A stretch of DNA of 64,000 nt, taken from the NCBI GenBank assembly GCA_947492185.1, contig CANLMR010000009.1, positions 55,527-119,526 of the forward strand, written 5' to 3'. The notes beneath the pieces are model-generated. The model saw only the letters and a list, made by a program, of their open reading frames with translations, was not told where the DNA came from and made no database searches. Below, in pieces: positions 47,574 to 55,351 of this stretch. Source of the DNA: an uncultured Tenacibaculum sp. GTDB lineage: Bacteria > Bacteroidota > Bacteroidia > Flavobacteriales > Flavobacteriaceae. A program made the translations under genes and the position numbers. Every line of letters begins with the position of its first letter. The first letter of the stretch is position 1.

Positions 47574-48134
47574 CTAATTCAACCAAATGATAAAGGATTT
47601 CATTTTGACCAAATCAGGAATTTGTTCAATACTAACTTTTTTCATGTTGTAATCACTCAAACCTAACCCTTCTTTATCTAAAGCAATAGTAGCGTTTAAA
47701 TCGTCAATAAATACAGTTACTGAAGAAAATGAAGGTTCTATTTTACTAATAGCGTTATTTGCATTTATTTCATTAAATGTTGAATTTATATTTAATCCTT
47801 TTTCAGTTTTAAATCGTTCATCAAAAATTTCAACACTTTTAATTACAGAGCTAGAATCTAGTTGTTCTTTAGGTACAATACTCAATAAAAGTTTCCCTCC
47901 TTTTTCATATACTTTATAAACATCATCATCTTGGAAATAATTATTTCCTTTTGCTCCTTCACTTAATATTTTTACTAATGAATCCTTAGCAAAAAGCTTA
48001 TCCAGTTGTGCTACAGTAGTTTCTTTAGTAAGCTGTCCTACTTTACCCTTAGCAATTGTGAACTCATCTTTTCCACACTGAATAAACAATAATGAAACAC
48101 AAAGTATTGATACAATTTTAGTTAATTTTTTCAT
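47574..48134 (-). CDS. Conserved lipoprotein of unknown function
   Basis: 186 residues with lipobox LLFIQC (Cys20). The mature protein has alternating strands and helices; the segment QLTKETTVAQLDKLFAKDSLV and the closing LSDYNMKKVSIEQIPDLVKMKSFIIWLN are similar to lipoproteins widespread in Flavobacteriaceae, for which I know no function. It lies 44 bases downstream of the HerA-like gene on the same strand. Confidence 0.82.
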   Translation of the reverse strand: MKKLTKIVSILCVSLLFIQCGKDEFTIAKGKVGQLTKETTVAQLDKLFAKDSLVKILSEGAKGNNYFQDDDVYKVYEKGGKLLLSIVPKEQLDSSSVIKSVEIFDERFKTEKGLNINSTFNEINANNAISKIEPSFSSVTVFIDDLNATIALDKEGLGLSDYNMKKVSIEQIPDLVKMKSFIIWLN

Positions 48135-48178
48135 GTAGGTTTAATTTCAAAATATAACGTTTCTTTTTACTATTTAGT

Positions 48179-49702
48179 TTATAATACTTTCTTTAAAATA
48201 CCAAAAACAGCCCTTATAAAAGTAGCACTAGTTAAAACTTTTACTACCGGGTTTTGTCGAGTACTTCTTCTTCCTGAACTAGAACTTCTTTTTTTCTTAA
48301 TCTTTTCTTCTTCTTTTCTACGATCATCTTCAGTTTTCTCTTTATTAATTCGTTCAATTTTTTTTCCTAATAATTCATAAGCACTTTCTCTATCAACCTC
48401 TTTGTTATACTTATTAATAAGTTTTGAGTTATTCAATACATCTTGAATTTCTCTTTCTGTTAATATATCCATTCTACTCATAGGTGCTCTAAGCATAGTT
48501 CTAGCTAATGGTGTAGGAATACCTTTTTCATTTAAAGCAGTTATAAATGCCTCACCAATTCCTAATTGAGTAAGTACTTCATTAGTGTTATAAAATTCTG
48601 AATCAGGATAATTTTCAGCAGCTAATTTTAATGCTTTTCTATCTTTTGCAGTAAAAGCACGTAATGCATGTTGCACTTTCATACCTAATTGTGCTAAAAC
48701 ATCTTCAGGTACATCTTTAGGATTTTGAGTAACAAAATACAACCCAATACCTTTCGATCGAATTAACTTAACAATACTTTCAATTTGACTTAATAAAGCT
48801 TTCGAAGCTTCATCGAAAACTAAATGTGCTTCATCAATAAAAATAATTAACTCTGGTCTTCCGCTATCTCCTTGCTCAGGAAATGTTTCATAAACCTCAG
48901 CTAATAATTGAAGCATAAAGGTTGAAAATAGTTTTGGTTTATCTTGAATATCTGTTAATCTTAATACAGAAATTACTCCTCTTCCATTTTCATCAACTCT
49001 AGTTAAGTCATCTACTTCAAAAGATTTTTCCCCAAAAAACAATTCTCCTCCTTGTTGCTCTAACTCAACAATTTTACGAAGAATTGCTCCGGTACTCGAA
49101 GATGAGATTCTACCATATTCAGCAGCAATTTCATCTTTACCTTCAGCAGTTACAAACTGTAACATCTTTTTAAAATCTTTTAAATCTAGTAATGGCAAAT
49201 GATTGTCATCACAGTATTTAAAAATAATAGCCACAATACCAGATTGTGTTTCAGTTAAATCTAATATTCTAGACAATAACACTGGTCCAAATTCAGAAAC
49301 AGTAGCACGTAGTCTAACTCCATCTTGCTCTGAAATAGATAAAATCTCTATTGGAAACTTTTTTGCATCAAACGGAATACCAATTTTTTCATGACGCTCA
49401 TCAATTTTTGGATGTCCAGGACTTGGTTGCCCTAATCCACTTAAATCACCTTTAACATCCATTAATAAGACAGGGATTCCTTTTTCAGACATATTTTCGG
49501 CAAGCACTTGTAATGTTTTTGTTTTACCTGTACCTGTTGCTCCAGCAATTAACCCATGTCTGTTTAATGTTTTTAGAGGAATATTAACTAACGCATTCGT
49601 TACTGTTTCTTCACCTAACATTCCTGCACCAAGTGTAATAAAATCTCCTTTACACTTATATCCGTCATTGATATAATTAAAAAAAGTTTCCGTTTGACTC
49701 AT
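48179..49702 (-). CDS. HerA-like / DUF853 P-loop ATPase
   Basis: 507 residues. Walker A is GATGTGKT (about 54-61) and Walker B LIIFIDEAH. The middle carries the YjgR/DUF853-type sequence VRLRATVSEFGPVLLSRIL and the arginine-finger region VTQNPKDVPEDVLAQLGMKVQHALRAF. The C-terminal tail is strongly basic (KKKRSSSSGRRSTRQNP). Proteins of this class are FtsK/HerA-superfamily ring ATPases, possibly DNA-associated; the cellular role of YjgR is not settled. It has no signal peptide. Confidence 0.9.
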   Translation of the reverse strand: MSQTETFFNYINDGYKCKGDFITLGAGMLGEETVTNALVNIPLKTLNRHGLIAGATGTGKTKTLQVLAENMSEKGIPVLLMDVKGDLSGLGQPSPGHPKIDERHEKIGIPFDAKKFPIEILSISEQDGVRLRATVSEFGPVLLSRILDLTETQSGIVAIIFKYCDDNHLPLLDLKDFKKMLQFVTAEGKDEIAAEYGRISSSSTGAILRKIVELEQQGGELFFGEKSFEVDDLTRVDENGRGVISVLRLTDIQDKPKLFSTFMLQLLAEVYETFPEQGDSGRPELIIFIDEAHLVFDEASKALLSQIESIVKLIRSKGIGLYFVTQNPKDVPEDVLAQLGMKVQHALRAFTAKDRKALKLAAENYPDSEFYNTNEVLTQLGIGEAFITALNEKGIPTPLARTMLRAPMSRMDILTEREIQDVLNNSKLINKYNKEVDRESAYELLGKKIERINKEKTEDDRRKEEEKIKKKRSSSSGRRSTRQNPVVKVLTSATFIRAVFGILKKVL

Positions 49703-49812
49703 CTTAAATTATTTTTGATAAAAATACTATTAATATCAGCATTTCAAAATTAATTTTTAAGGAGAATACTACTGTTTTAGTTAAATTTGTTAAAGACCAA
49801 AAATATAACCTT

Positions 49813-50310
49813 ATGAAACTATCTCAATTTTTATGTTTATCAATTATAATAGCATTAAGTTCTTGCGTTGTTAAAAAAGAGAAAGAAGTTATCAATGAAA
49901 AAGAGGACATCATTTTTCATACTTCTAAATTAGAACGCAAAAAAAATGCACCCTTCTCTGACGCGGTTGAAGTAGGGAATACATTATACTTAGCGGGTCA
50001 AGTAGGAATTAATCCTACTACTGGTAAATTACCAGAAGGTGGAATTACAGCTGAGGCTAGACAAACGTTAGAAAACATAAAAGCAGTATTAGAACTTCAT
50101 GGATCTGACCTAGAACATGTTGTAAAATGTACAGTTATTTTATCTACAACAGATGATTTTGCAGAGTTTAATAAAATTTTCCGTGAATATTTTCCTAAAA
50201 ATAAACCTGCAAGAACTACATTTGCAGCCGGTTTGCTCGTAGGAGCAAAAATTGAAATAGATGTAATAGCGGTAAAAGCAGATGGATTTAAAGACGCAAG
50301 AGTTAATTAA
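49813..50310 (+). CDS. RidA-family protein with a lipoprotein signal
   Basis: 165 residues. RidA normally is a cytosolic protein of about 125 residues that hydrolyses reactive enamine/imine intermediates. Here residues 1-18 are a lipoprotein signal (IIALSSC, Cys18) followed by a charged linker. The RidA fold is complete from FHTSKLERKKNAPFSDAVEVGNTLYLAGQ, with the active-site Arg in NKPARTTFAAG and Glu in KIEIDVIAV. Its position in the envelope suggests that the substrate is not a biosynthetic enamine. It overlaps queE by 29 bases. Confidence 0.9.
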   Translation: MKLSQFLCLSIIIALSSCVVKKEKEVINEKEDIIFHTSKLERKKNAPFSDAVEVGNTLYLAGQVGINPTTGKLPEGGITAEARQTLENIKAVLELHGSDLEHVVKCTVILSTTDDFAEFNKIFREYFPKNKPARTTFAAGLLVGAKIEIDVIAVKADGFKDARVN

Positions 50311-50911
50311 AAAAGGAGAAATGCTTCCTTTGATGGAAGAGTTTTACACCATTCAAGGAGAGGGTGCACACACTGGAACAGCAGCATATTTTATTCGAAT
50401 TGGAGGATGTGATGTTGGATGTCATTGGTGCGATGTTAAAGAAAGTTGGGATGCTAATTTACACCCACCTACTAATACAGATTTAATTGTAGACAATGCT
50501 AAAAAATATGCAGAAACTGTTGTTGTTACCGGTGGAGAACCTTTAATGTGGAGTTTAGATTATATTACGAATCAATTACAGAAAAAGAATATAAAAACAC
50601 ATATTGAAACATCTGGAGCTTATAAATTTTCAGGTGTTTGGGATTGGTTTTGTTTATCTCCTAAAAAAACAAAACTTCCTTTGCAAAGAGCTTATGAAGA
50701 AGCAGATGAATTAAAAATGATTATTCATAATAAACATGATTTTGAATTTGCAGAAGAACAAGCTTCAAAAGTAAATAATAATTGCTCATTGTATTTACAA
50801 CCTGAATGGAGTAAACGTGAAAAAATGATTCCGATGATTATTGATTATGTTATGGCTAACCCAAAATGGAAGATATCATTACAAACACACAAGTATTTAA
50901 ACATACCTTAA
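50282..50911 (+). CDS. queE: 7-carboxy-7-deazaguanine synthase
   Basis: 209 residues, a small radical SAM enzyme in queuosine biosynthesis. The cluster ligands are in CDVGCHWC (Cys43, 47, 50), and FYTIQGEGAHTGTAAYFIRIGG is diagnostic. VVVTGGEPLMW is the SAM-binding GGE motif. The ATG at 50282 overlaps the RidA gene; the next ATG (50321) would remove only 13 residues and is also possible. The tRNA-modifying enzyme of the same pathway, tgt, is 7 kb downstream. Confidence 0.93.
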   Translation: MDLKTQELIKKGEMLPLMEEFYTIQGEGAHTGTAAYFIRIGGCDVGCHWCDVKESWDANLHPPTNTDLIVDNAKKYAETVVVTGGEPLMWSLDYITNQLQKKNIKTHIETSGAYKFSGVWDWFCLSPKKTKLPLQRAYEEADELKMIIHNKHDFEFAEEQASKVNNNCSLYLQPEWSKREKMIPMIIDYVMANPKWKISLQTHKYLNIP

Positions 50912-50930
50912 TAAAAAAGTAAAACGCCCC

Positions 50931-50952
50931 GAAGGGCGTTTTTTTGTACCAT
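50931..50952. terminator. Terminator after queE
   Basis: Arms AAAACGCCC / GGGCGTTTT around a CGAA loop, followed by T7 on the plus strand; the A-rich left side makes it usable on the minus strand too. Confidence 0.9.
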
Positions 50953-50967
50953 GTTATTTTACTTTGG

Positions 50968-51081
50968 TTAGAGTAAAAGGATACACTTTTTTTTCTTTTT
51001 TCTCATAGATTTTCCCCGACGACTATGATATAAAGTTTCTTTATATCCGACCTTATATGTTCTAAGGCTTTTTGTAACCAT
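50968..51081 (-). CDS. Possible 37-residue basic peptide
   Basis: An ORF runs from the ATG at 51079-51081 with the sequence MVTKSLRTYKVGYKETLYHS, then RRGKSMRKKKKKCILLL. A perfect -7 element TATCTTTG (51084-51091, minus strand) lies only two bases upstream, so the transcript would start at or inside the first codons. That weakens the case for translation from this ATG. The Lys run comes from a T-rich tract. It may be a short RNA rather than a protein gene. Confidence 0.3.
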   Translation of the reverse strand: MVTKSLRTYKVGYKETLYHSRRGKSMRKKKKKCILLL

Positions 51082-51112
51082 GACAAAGATATTTTGAGTT
51101 AAAGAGACTCAG

Positions 51113-51151
51113 GTATGGTTTTCCCTTACTTTTAGTATGGGAAAACCATAC
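51113..51151 (+). terminator. Orphan plus-strand terminator-like hairpin
   Basis: Perfect 13-base arms GTATGGTTTTCCC / GGGAAAACCATAC, an inner 4-base extension (TACT/AGTA), then TTTTT on the plus strand. No plus-strand gene lies between queE's own terminator and this hairpin. Confidence 0.6.
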
Positions 51152-51214
51152 TTTTTACTCCAAATAAGAAATTGTTAAAATTTTAACGTTTTTTAACATT
51201 ATTAATAAATTTTG

Positions 51215-51222
51215 TATATTTG
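51215..51222 (+). promoter_or_regulatory. -7 element of mini-unit 1
   Basis: TATATTTG is an exact TAnnTTTG, 7 bases before an ATG pair at 51230. The -33 region is T-rich without TTTG. Confidence 0.4.
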
Positions 51223-51229
51223 TAGAACA

Positions 51230-51346
51230 ATGATGAATTTACATATATATACAGTATCGTGTGCAATTTTAGCACAGTCAAGTTTCGGAAGATCTGAAAA
51301 GGATTTTAACCGAAACCGAACGTTATTACATATATTAAATAGATGA
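51230..51346 (+). CDS. Possible 38-residue peptide of mini-unit 1
   Basis: An ORF between a -7 element and a terminator. It starts MMNLHIYTVSCAILAQSSFG and ends RNRTLLHILNR. It has one Cys and a basic C-terminal half. It is not recognised, and could equally be an untranslated small RNA; the frame is short enough to occur by chance. Confidence 0.3.
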   Translation: MMNLHIYTVSCAILAQSSFGRSEKDFNRNRTLLHILNR

Positions 51347-51371
51347 TAAAACAATAAAATCAAAAATATAT

Positions 51372-51399
51372 AAGGCGTTCAAACTCATTTGAACGCCTT
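51372..51399 (+). terminator. Terminator of mini-unit 1
   Basis: Perfect 12-base arms AAGGCGTTCAAA / TTTGAACGCCTT around CTCA, followed by seven T. Confidence 0.9.
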
Positions 51400-51587
51400 T
51401 TTTTATGAATTAATTTAATGATGAAAATTTTAACTCACATATAGAAACTTGAAAAGTTTACTTCATAAACAATTGAGCTATAAAGCTTAACAAAAAACTT
51501 CAATATCTGGATAAATTCCGGACAGGAATCGTATTATCTAAAAACAACTTAAGTGATTGATTTTCAGTAAAATAAATTATAAAATAT

Positions 51588-51618
51588 TTTGTAGAAATGT
51601 AAAAACATTGTATATTTG
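51588..51618 (+). promoter_or_regulatory. Promoter of mini-unit 2
   Basis: TTTG, 19 bases, TATATTTG: an exact Bacteroidota housekeeping promoter, 60 bases before the ATG at 51678. Confidence 0.65.
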
Positions 51619-51677
51619 TACTGTAATTAATTAACAACTATTAGTTACCAATATAATAAAGTAAAACTATAAGTATT

Positions 51678-51794
51678 ATGAAATCAATTTATTTATCCAA
51701 AAGTTCAAATGAGTCGCCAATAAGAGGTGTTCACTTTGATGTAAGAATGAGTAATGATGTTTTTTGTATGCTAAACTATTTTGAAAATGATTAA
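51678..51794 (+). CDS. Possible 38-residue peptide of mini-unit 2
   Basis: An ORF beginning MKSIYLSKSSNESPIRGVHF and ending in an acidic NYFEND. It sits between an exact promoter and a good terminator, so a transcript is likely; translation is plausible but unproven. It is not recognised. Confidence 0.4.
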   Translation: MKSIYLSKSSNESPIRGVHFDVRMSNDVFCMLNYFEND

Positions 51795-51820
51795 ATTCTG
51801 TTTTCAACATATATAAGTAC

Positions 51821-51847
51821 AAAGGCATCTAGAAATAGGTGCCTTTT
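51821..51847 (+). terminator. Terminator of mini-unit 2
   Basis: Eleven paired bases (AAAGGCATCTA with TAGGTGCCTTT, one G-T) around a GAAA tetraloop, followed by T6. Confidence 0.85.
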
Positions 51848-51933
51848 TTATTTAAAAATGTTTATACGAAAGTTGACTGAAAATTTTGAAATATCGTTAA
51901 TTTTTCGTATATTAATAGGAGAAATTGAAAGTT

Positions 51934-51996
51934 ATGAAAAAATCAATATTGCTAATTCTAAATGAAAAAGGACGTTTACTCAATGGAACCTTCTGA
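51934..51996 (+). CDS. Possible 20-residue peptide or truncated gene start
   Basis: MKKSILLILNEKGRLLNGTF preceded by GGAG-rich sequence and by TTTG-N19-TATATTAA, a near-match promoter (51885-51915). It stops at once after a beginning that resembles a signal peptide; it may be the remains of a decayed gene that continues in the next feature. Confidence 0.25.
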   Translation: MKKSILLILNEKGRLLNGTF

Positions 51997-52044
51997 TTAC
52001 TCAATTTAGATTGTATAGAAATAAAATCCTATATAATTTAAAAA

Positions 52045-52319
52045 TAAAAAAATCAGCTAGCGTTACCTAAAAATTGCAAAAACGCTTCCTTATTTAATGA
52101 CAATGTAGAATTTCCTGAAGCCTTAACTCAATAGGCCTTGGTAGTTCAAAGTCTTCACGGATTGATATCACATCAATTCAATTCTACAAACCACTCGAAT
52201 TACTCGGGCTGGAGGACTATTGCCCAGATTTTTCTGGACTTACACAATCGAAAATTGCATTCGATCAACTAAACAAGCTGTTTTTACGGCTAGGAAAACT
52301 ATTGTCAAATATTAAAAAC
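52045..52319 (+). pseudogene. Probable gene remnant of different base composition
   Basis: Short open stretches in successive frames run up to the stop at 52317-52319. One contains NDNVEFPEALTQ before a TAG. The next, shifted by one base, runs from IGLGSSKSSRIDITSIQFYK through LEDYCPDFSGLTQSKIAFDQ to GKLLSNIKN. The stretch around 52195-52250 is visibly more GC-rich than its surroundings. No family was recognised. A decayed ORF or foreign fragment is the simplest reading. Confidence 0.35.
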
Positions 52320-52326
52320 TAAAGTT

Positions 52327-52518
52327 ATGAGAAATTTAAAATTATTATTGTTAACGTTTGTATTATTATTAACTATCGGTTGTACAGATAACACTGAAAA
52401 CCTAGTTACAGATACAACTCAAAATACAGAAATTACAAACACTGAAAACATCAACGCTTTTGATACAGGTGGAGGCGGAGAAAATGATAACAATGGTGGA
52501 AAAGATGGAAAAGGTTAG
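52327..52518 (+). CDS. Very small lipoprotein with Gly/Asn/Asp tail
   Basis: 63 residues: lipoprotein signal with lipobox LLTIGC (Cys19), a Thr/Asn/Glu-rich stretch, and the tail FDTGGGGENDNNGGKDGKG. The mature part is under 45 residues and probably disordered. Its place just before the sensor kinase, with a terminator between, suggests a secreted signal or partner of the kinase, which is inference. The Gly/Asp/Asn-rich tail resembles the tails of the lipoproteins in the CHAT cluster. Confidence 0.65.
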   Translation: MRNLKLLLLTFVLLLTIGCTDNTENLVTDTTQNTEITNTENINAFDTGGGGENDNNGGKDGKG

Positions 52519-52538
52519 TAAGATTCTGAATTCAATCC

Positions 52539-52563
52539 AACCTCTAGTATTACGCTAGAGGTT
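52539..52563 (+). terminator. Terminator after the small lipoprotein gene
   Basis: Perfect 9-base arms AACCTCTAG / CTAGAGGTT around a 7-base loop, followed by T-rich sequence. Confidence 0.85.
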
Positions 52564-52596
52564 TTTTTTTTAGTTTTGTTTTATTAAGTAAAACAT

Positions 52597-54627
52597 ATAA
52601 CTATCAAAAATCTTATTCTTTTATTATTTATTTTCTCTAATACTACAATCTTTTCTATTGAATCTAAACATTTTCAAAAAGAAAACGATAGTATAAAAGC
52701 TTGGATAAAACAAGCTCGAAATAAAAAGATAAAAACAGAAAAGCGAAAAGAAATTTTATTAAACTGTTATGAATATTTTATAGATAATAATATTCAAAAA
52801 CCTATTTATCTAAGCTCAATTGCCTACGAATTATACAACCTAAAGGATACTGTTAATTTTTTTAAAGTAAATAAAGAAGCTCTTGATTTATCATCTAAAA
52901 TGGGAGATTTATATACACAAGGAGATGCTCACTGGAATTTAGCTACATACTATGTAAACCTAGATATAAATGATAAAGCATATCACCATTTTTATGAGGC
53001 ACATAATAATTTCTTAAAGAATGATAATAAAAAAGAAGCCGCAACTACTATTTATGGAATGGCTAGAATTAAAGGATTTTATAGAGATTATACAGGAAGC
53101 GAAATCTTAAATATAAAAGCAATAAAACTATATAAAGAGATTCAAGATAATAGAAATCTCTATACATCATATAATCAACTTGCTCTTTTACAAATTGATA
53201 TCAAAAATTATGATAGAGCTATTAAATATTATGACAAAGCTTATGAATATGTAAAAAAACTAAAATCTAAAAAAGACAGAATTATATATAATGCCACCAT
53301 AAATAATAATAAAGCTCTAGTATTTATTGAAATTGAACAATATGAAAAAGCTATTAAATTATTTAACAAAATACTAAACGAAAAAGAGTTATTAAAAAAT
53401 GATTTACAGCGTTACGCAAGAGTAATAGATAATAAAGCATATAGCCAATTAAAAATGAATGATACTTTAGGTATTTCAAAAAACTTTCATAGAGCATTAA
53501 TTATAAGGGATAGTTTAAATAGAAAAACAGATGTTTTAACAAGTAAAATTCATATTTCTGATTATTACGCATATGCTCAAGATACTATAAGAGCAATTCA
53601 ATTTGCAAAAGAAGCAAATACACTAGCTAAAGAATTAAAAAATGGAGGTGATTACCTTACTTCGTTACAACAACTAGCTGACCTTAAACCTAAAAAAGCA
53701 AAAAAATATTTAGATCGTTATATACAATTTAACGATAGTTTAATTAGTGAAGAACGTAGAGCACAAAACAAGTTTACACGCATTGAGTTTGAAACCGACG
53801 AACATATTGAAGATAAAAAGCGTTTAACAGAGCAACGAATCTGGATATTTGCTGGGAGTTTAACTGTTTTATTGATATCTACCTTACTCTACTTTTTACG
53901 TGTGCAAAAAGTACAAAACGAAAAACTACAATTAGAAGCAGAACAACAAAAAGCAAATGAAGAGGTTTACGTATTAACACTTCAACAACAAGCAAAACTA
54001 GAAGAAGAACGTGTTAATGAACGTAATCGGATTTCAGCAGAATTACATGATGGAATTCTAGGAAAACTATTTGGTACTCGCGTAAGTTTAGGTTTTTTAG
54101 GCATGCAAATGCAACCCGATACTCAAGAACAACATCAAAACTTTTTAGATGAATTGCAAAATATAGAAAAGGAAATTCGTGATGTATCGCACAGGTTAAG
54201 CGAAAATTTTGATGATACCGCTGTAAACTTTACCGCTATAATTCAACAATTATTACAAGATAAAAGCGTTATTGGTAACTTTACGCATACGTTTACTCAT
54301 GAACCTACAATTTCATGGAAAAGTATGAATGAGGTAACAAAAGCTAATATTTACAGAATTATACAAGAGGCTTTACAAAACATAATAAAACATGCTAAAG
54401 CAAAAAGTGTAACTTTGGATTTCGCTTTAAAAGATCAAGAATTGTTAATTACGATTGTAGATGATGGTGTTGGATTTGACACAAAAAAGGGCAAAAAAGG
54501 AATAGGAATAAAGAATATTAAAACAAGAGTTAAAAAATTAAACGGTTCTGTAGGCTTTTTATCAAAAATCAACCAAGGAACTACTTTAAGAATAATAATA
54601 CCTTATAACCCCAAAAATGCAGCTTAA
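52597..54627 (+). CDS. TPR sensor histidine kinase (HisKA_3), with non-standard or lost start codon
   Basis: About 676 residues if the open frame is followed up to 52597; the first ATG is at 52900 (575 residues). The upstream 101 codons are clearly coding: they encode a signal peptide (LILLLFIFSNTTIFS) and the first helical repeats, but contain no ATG, GTG or TTG. A rare ATA/ATC/ATT start is implied. Then come TPRs in the periplasm, a membrane helix (IWIFAGSLTVLLISTLLYFL), a coiled coil, the HisKA_3 phospho-acceptor in ISAELHDGILGKLFG (His383 from the ATG), and HATPase_c with N-box EALQNIIKHA and DDGVGFD. It is followed by an overlapping response regulator gene. Confidence 0.88.
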   Translation: MTIKNLILLLFIFSNTTIFSIESKHFQKENDSIKAWIKQARNKKIKTEKRKEILLNCYEYFIDNNIQKPIYLSSIAYELYNLKDTVNFFKVNKEALDLSSKMGDLYTQGDAHWNLATYYVNLDINDKAYHHFYEAHNNFLKNDNKKEAATTIYGMARIKGFYRDYTGSEILNIKAIKLYKEIQDNRNLYTSYNQLALLQIDIKNYDRAIKYYDKAYEYVKKLKSKKDRIIYNATINNNKALVFIEIEQYEKAIKLFNKILNEKELLKNDLQRYARVIDNKAYSQLKMNDTLGISKNFHRALIIRDSLNRKTDVLTSKIHISDYYAYAQDTIRAIQFAKEANTLAKELKNGGDYLTSLQQLADLKPKKAKKYLDRYIQFNDSLISEERRAQNKFTRIEFETDEHIEDKKRLTEQRIWIFAGSLTVLLISTLLYFLRVQKVQNEKLQLEAEQQKANEEVYVLTLQQQAKLEEERVNERNRISAELHDGILGKLFGTRVSLGFLGMQMQPDTQEQHQNFLDELQNIEKEIRDVSHRLSENFDDTAVNFTAIIQQLLQDKSVIGNFTHTFTHEPTISWKSMNEVTKANIYRIIQEALQNIIKHAKAKSVTLDFALKDQELLITIVDDGVGFDTKKGKKGIGIKNIKTRVKKLNGSVGFLSKINQGTTLRIIIPYNPKNAA

Positions 54628-55300
54628 AAAGTATAATGCTTTACTAATAGATGACCATCCTTTAATCGCAGAAGCATATAAAAGTGCTTTTAAGTTTATT
54701 GAAAGTAGAAATGAAGCTATTTCTTTCAATATTTTAACAGCTACTGACTGTGATTCTGCCTGTAAAATTTTAAAAGAATATGTAGAGAAAAATGATCACT
54801 TAGATATTGTTTTTCTTGATATGCGTTTGCCACCTTCTAAAGATGGAACGTTACTTTCTGGTGAAGATTTAGGTTTAAAAATTAATGAACTGCTACCAAA
54901 AACTAAGATTATTGTTTCTACTACTTTTAATGACAATTATAGAGTTCATAGTATTTTAAAGAACTTAAACCCTGAAGGCTTTTTAGTAAAGAATGACTTA
55001 ACTCCAAATGAATTGGTTCAGGCTATTGAAGAAGTTTTAGAAGATCCGCCATATTATAGCAAAACAGTAATGAAATTACTACGAAATCAAGTTTCAAGTG
55101 ATTTGCTGTTAGACGATATTGATAGAAAGATATTATATGAAATATCGGTAGGTACAAAAACCAAAGACTTACCTGAAATTGTTCACTTATCTATGCCTGC
55201 AATAGAAAAACGTAAACGACAATTACGAAAGATATTTGCATTGAGTTCTACTGATGATAGGGAACTTATTTTAACAGCAAAAGACAAAGGATTTATATAA
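54617..55300 (+). CDS. Response regulator, REC plus LuxR-like HTH
   Basis: 227 residues. The REC domain has the acidic pair Asp12-Asp13, the phospho-acceptor Asp68 (IVFLDMRLP), Thr in IIVSTTFND, and Lys in GFLVKND. The C-terminal domain (residues about 160-227, LLDDIDRKILYEISVGTKTKDLPEIVHLSMPAIEKRKRQL) is a helix-turn-helix of the NarL/FixJ type with an unusual sequence. It overlaps the kinase gene by 11 bases and is surely its partner. Targets unknown. Confidence 0.9.
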   Translation: MQLKKYNALLIDDHPLIAEAYKSAFKFIESRNEAISFNILTATDCDSACKILKEYVEKNDHLDIVFLDMRLPPSKDGTLLSGEDLGLKINELLPKTKIIVSTTFNDNYRVHSILKNLNPEGFLVKNDLTPNELVQAIEEVLEDPPYYSKTVMKLLRNQVSSDLLLDDIDRKILYEISVGTKTKDLPEIVHLSMPAIEKRKRQLRKIFALSSTDDRELILTAKDKGFI

Positions 55301-55302
55301 AA

Positions 55303-55328
55303 AAAAGCTCACTTTAAAGTGAGCTTTT
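55303..55328. terminator. Bidirectional terminator between the response regulator and accA
   Basis: A perfect 26-base palindrome (AAAAGCTCACTTT / AAAGTGAGCTTTT) between two convergent genes. Confidence 0.9.
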
Positions 55329-55351
55329 ATATTTTATCGATAATAAAGAGA

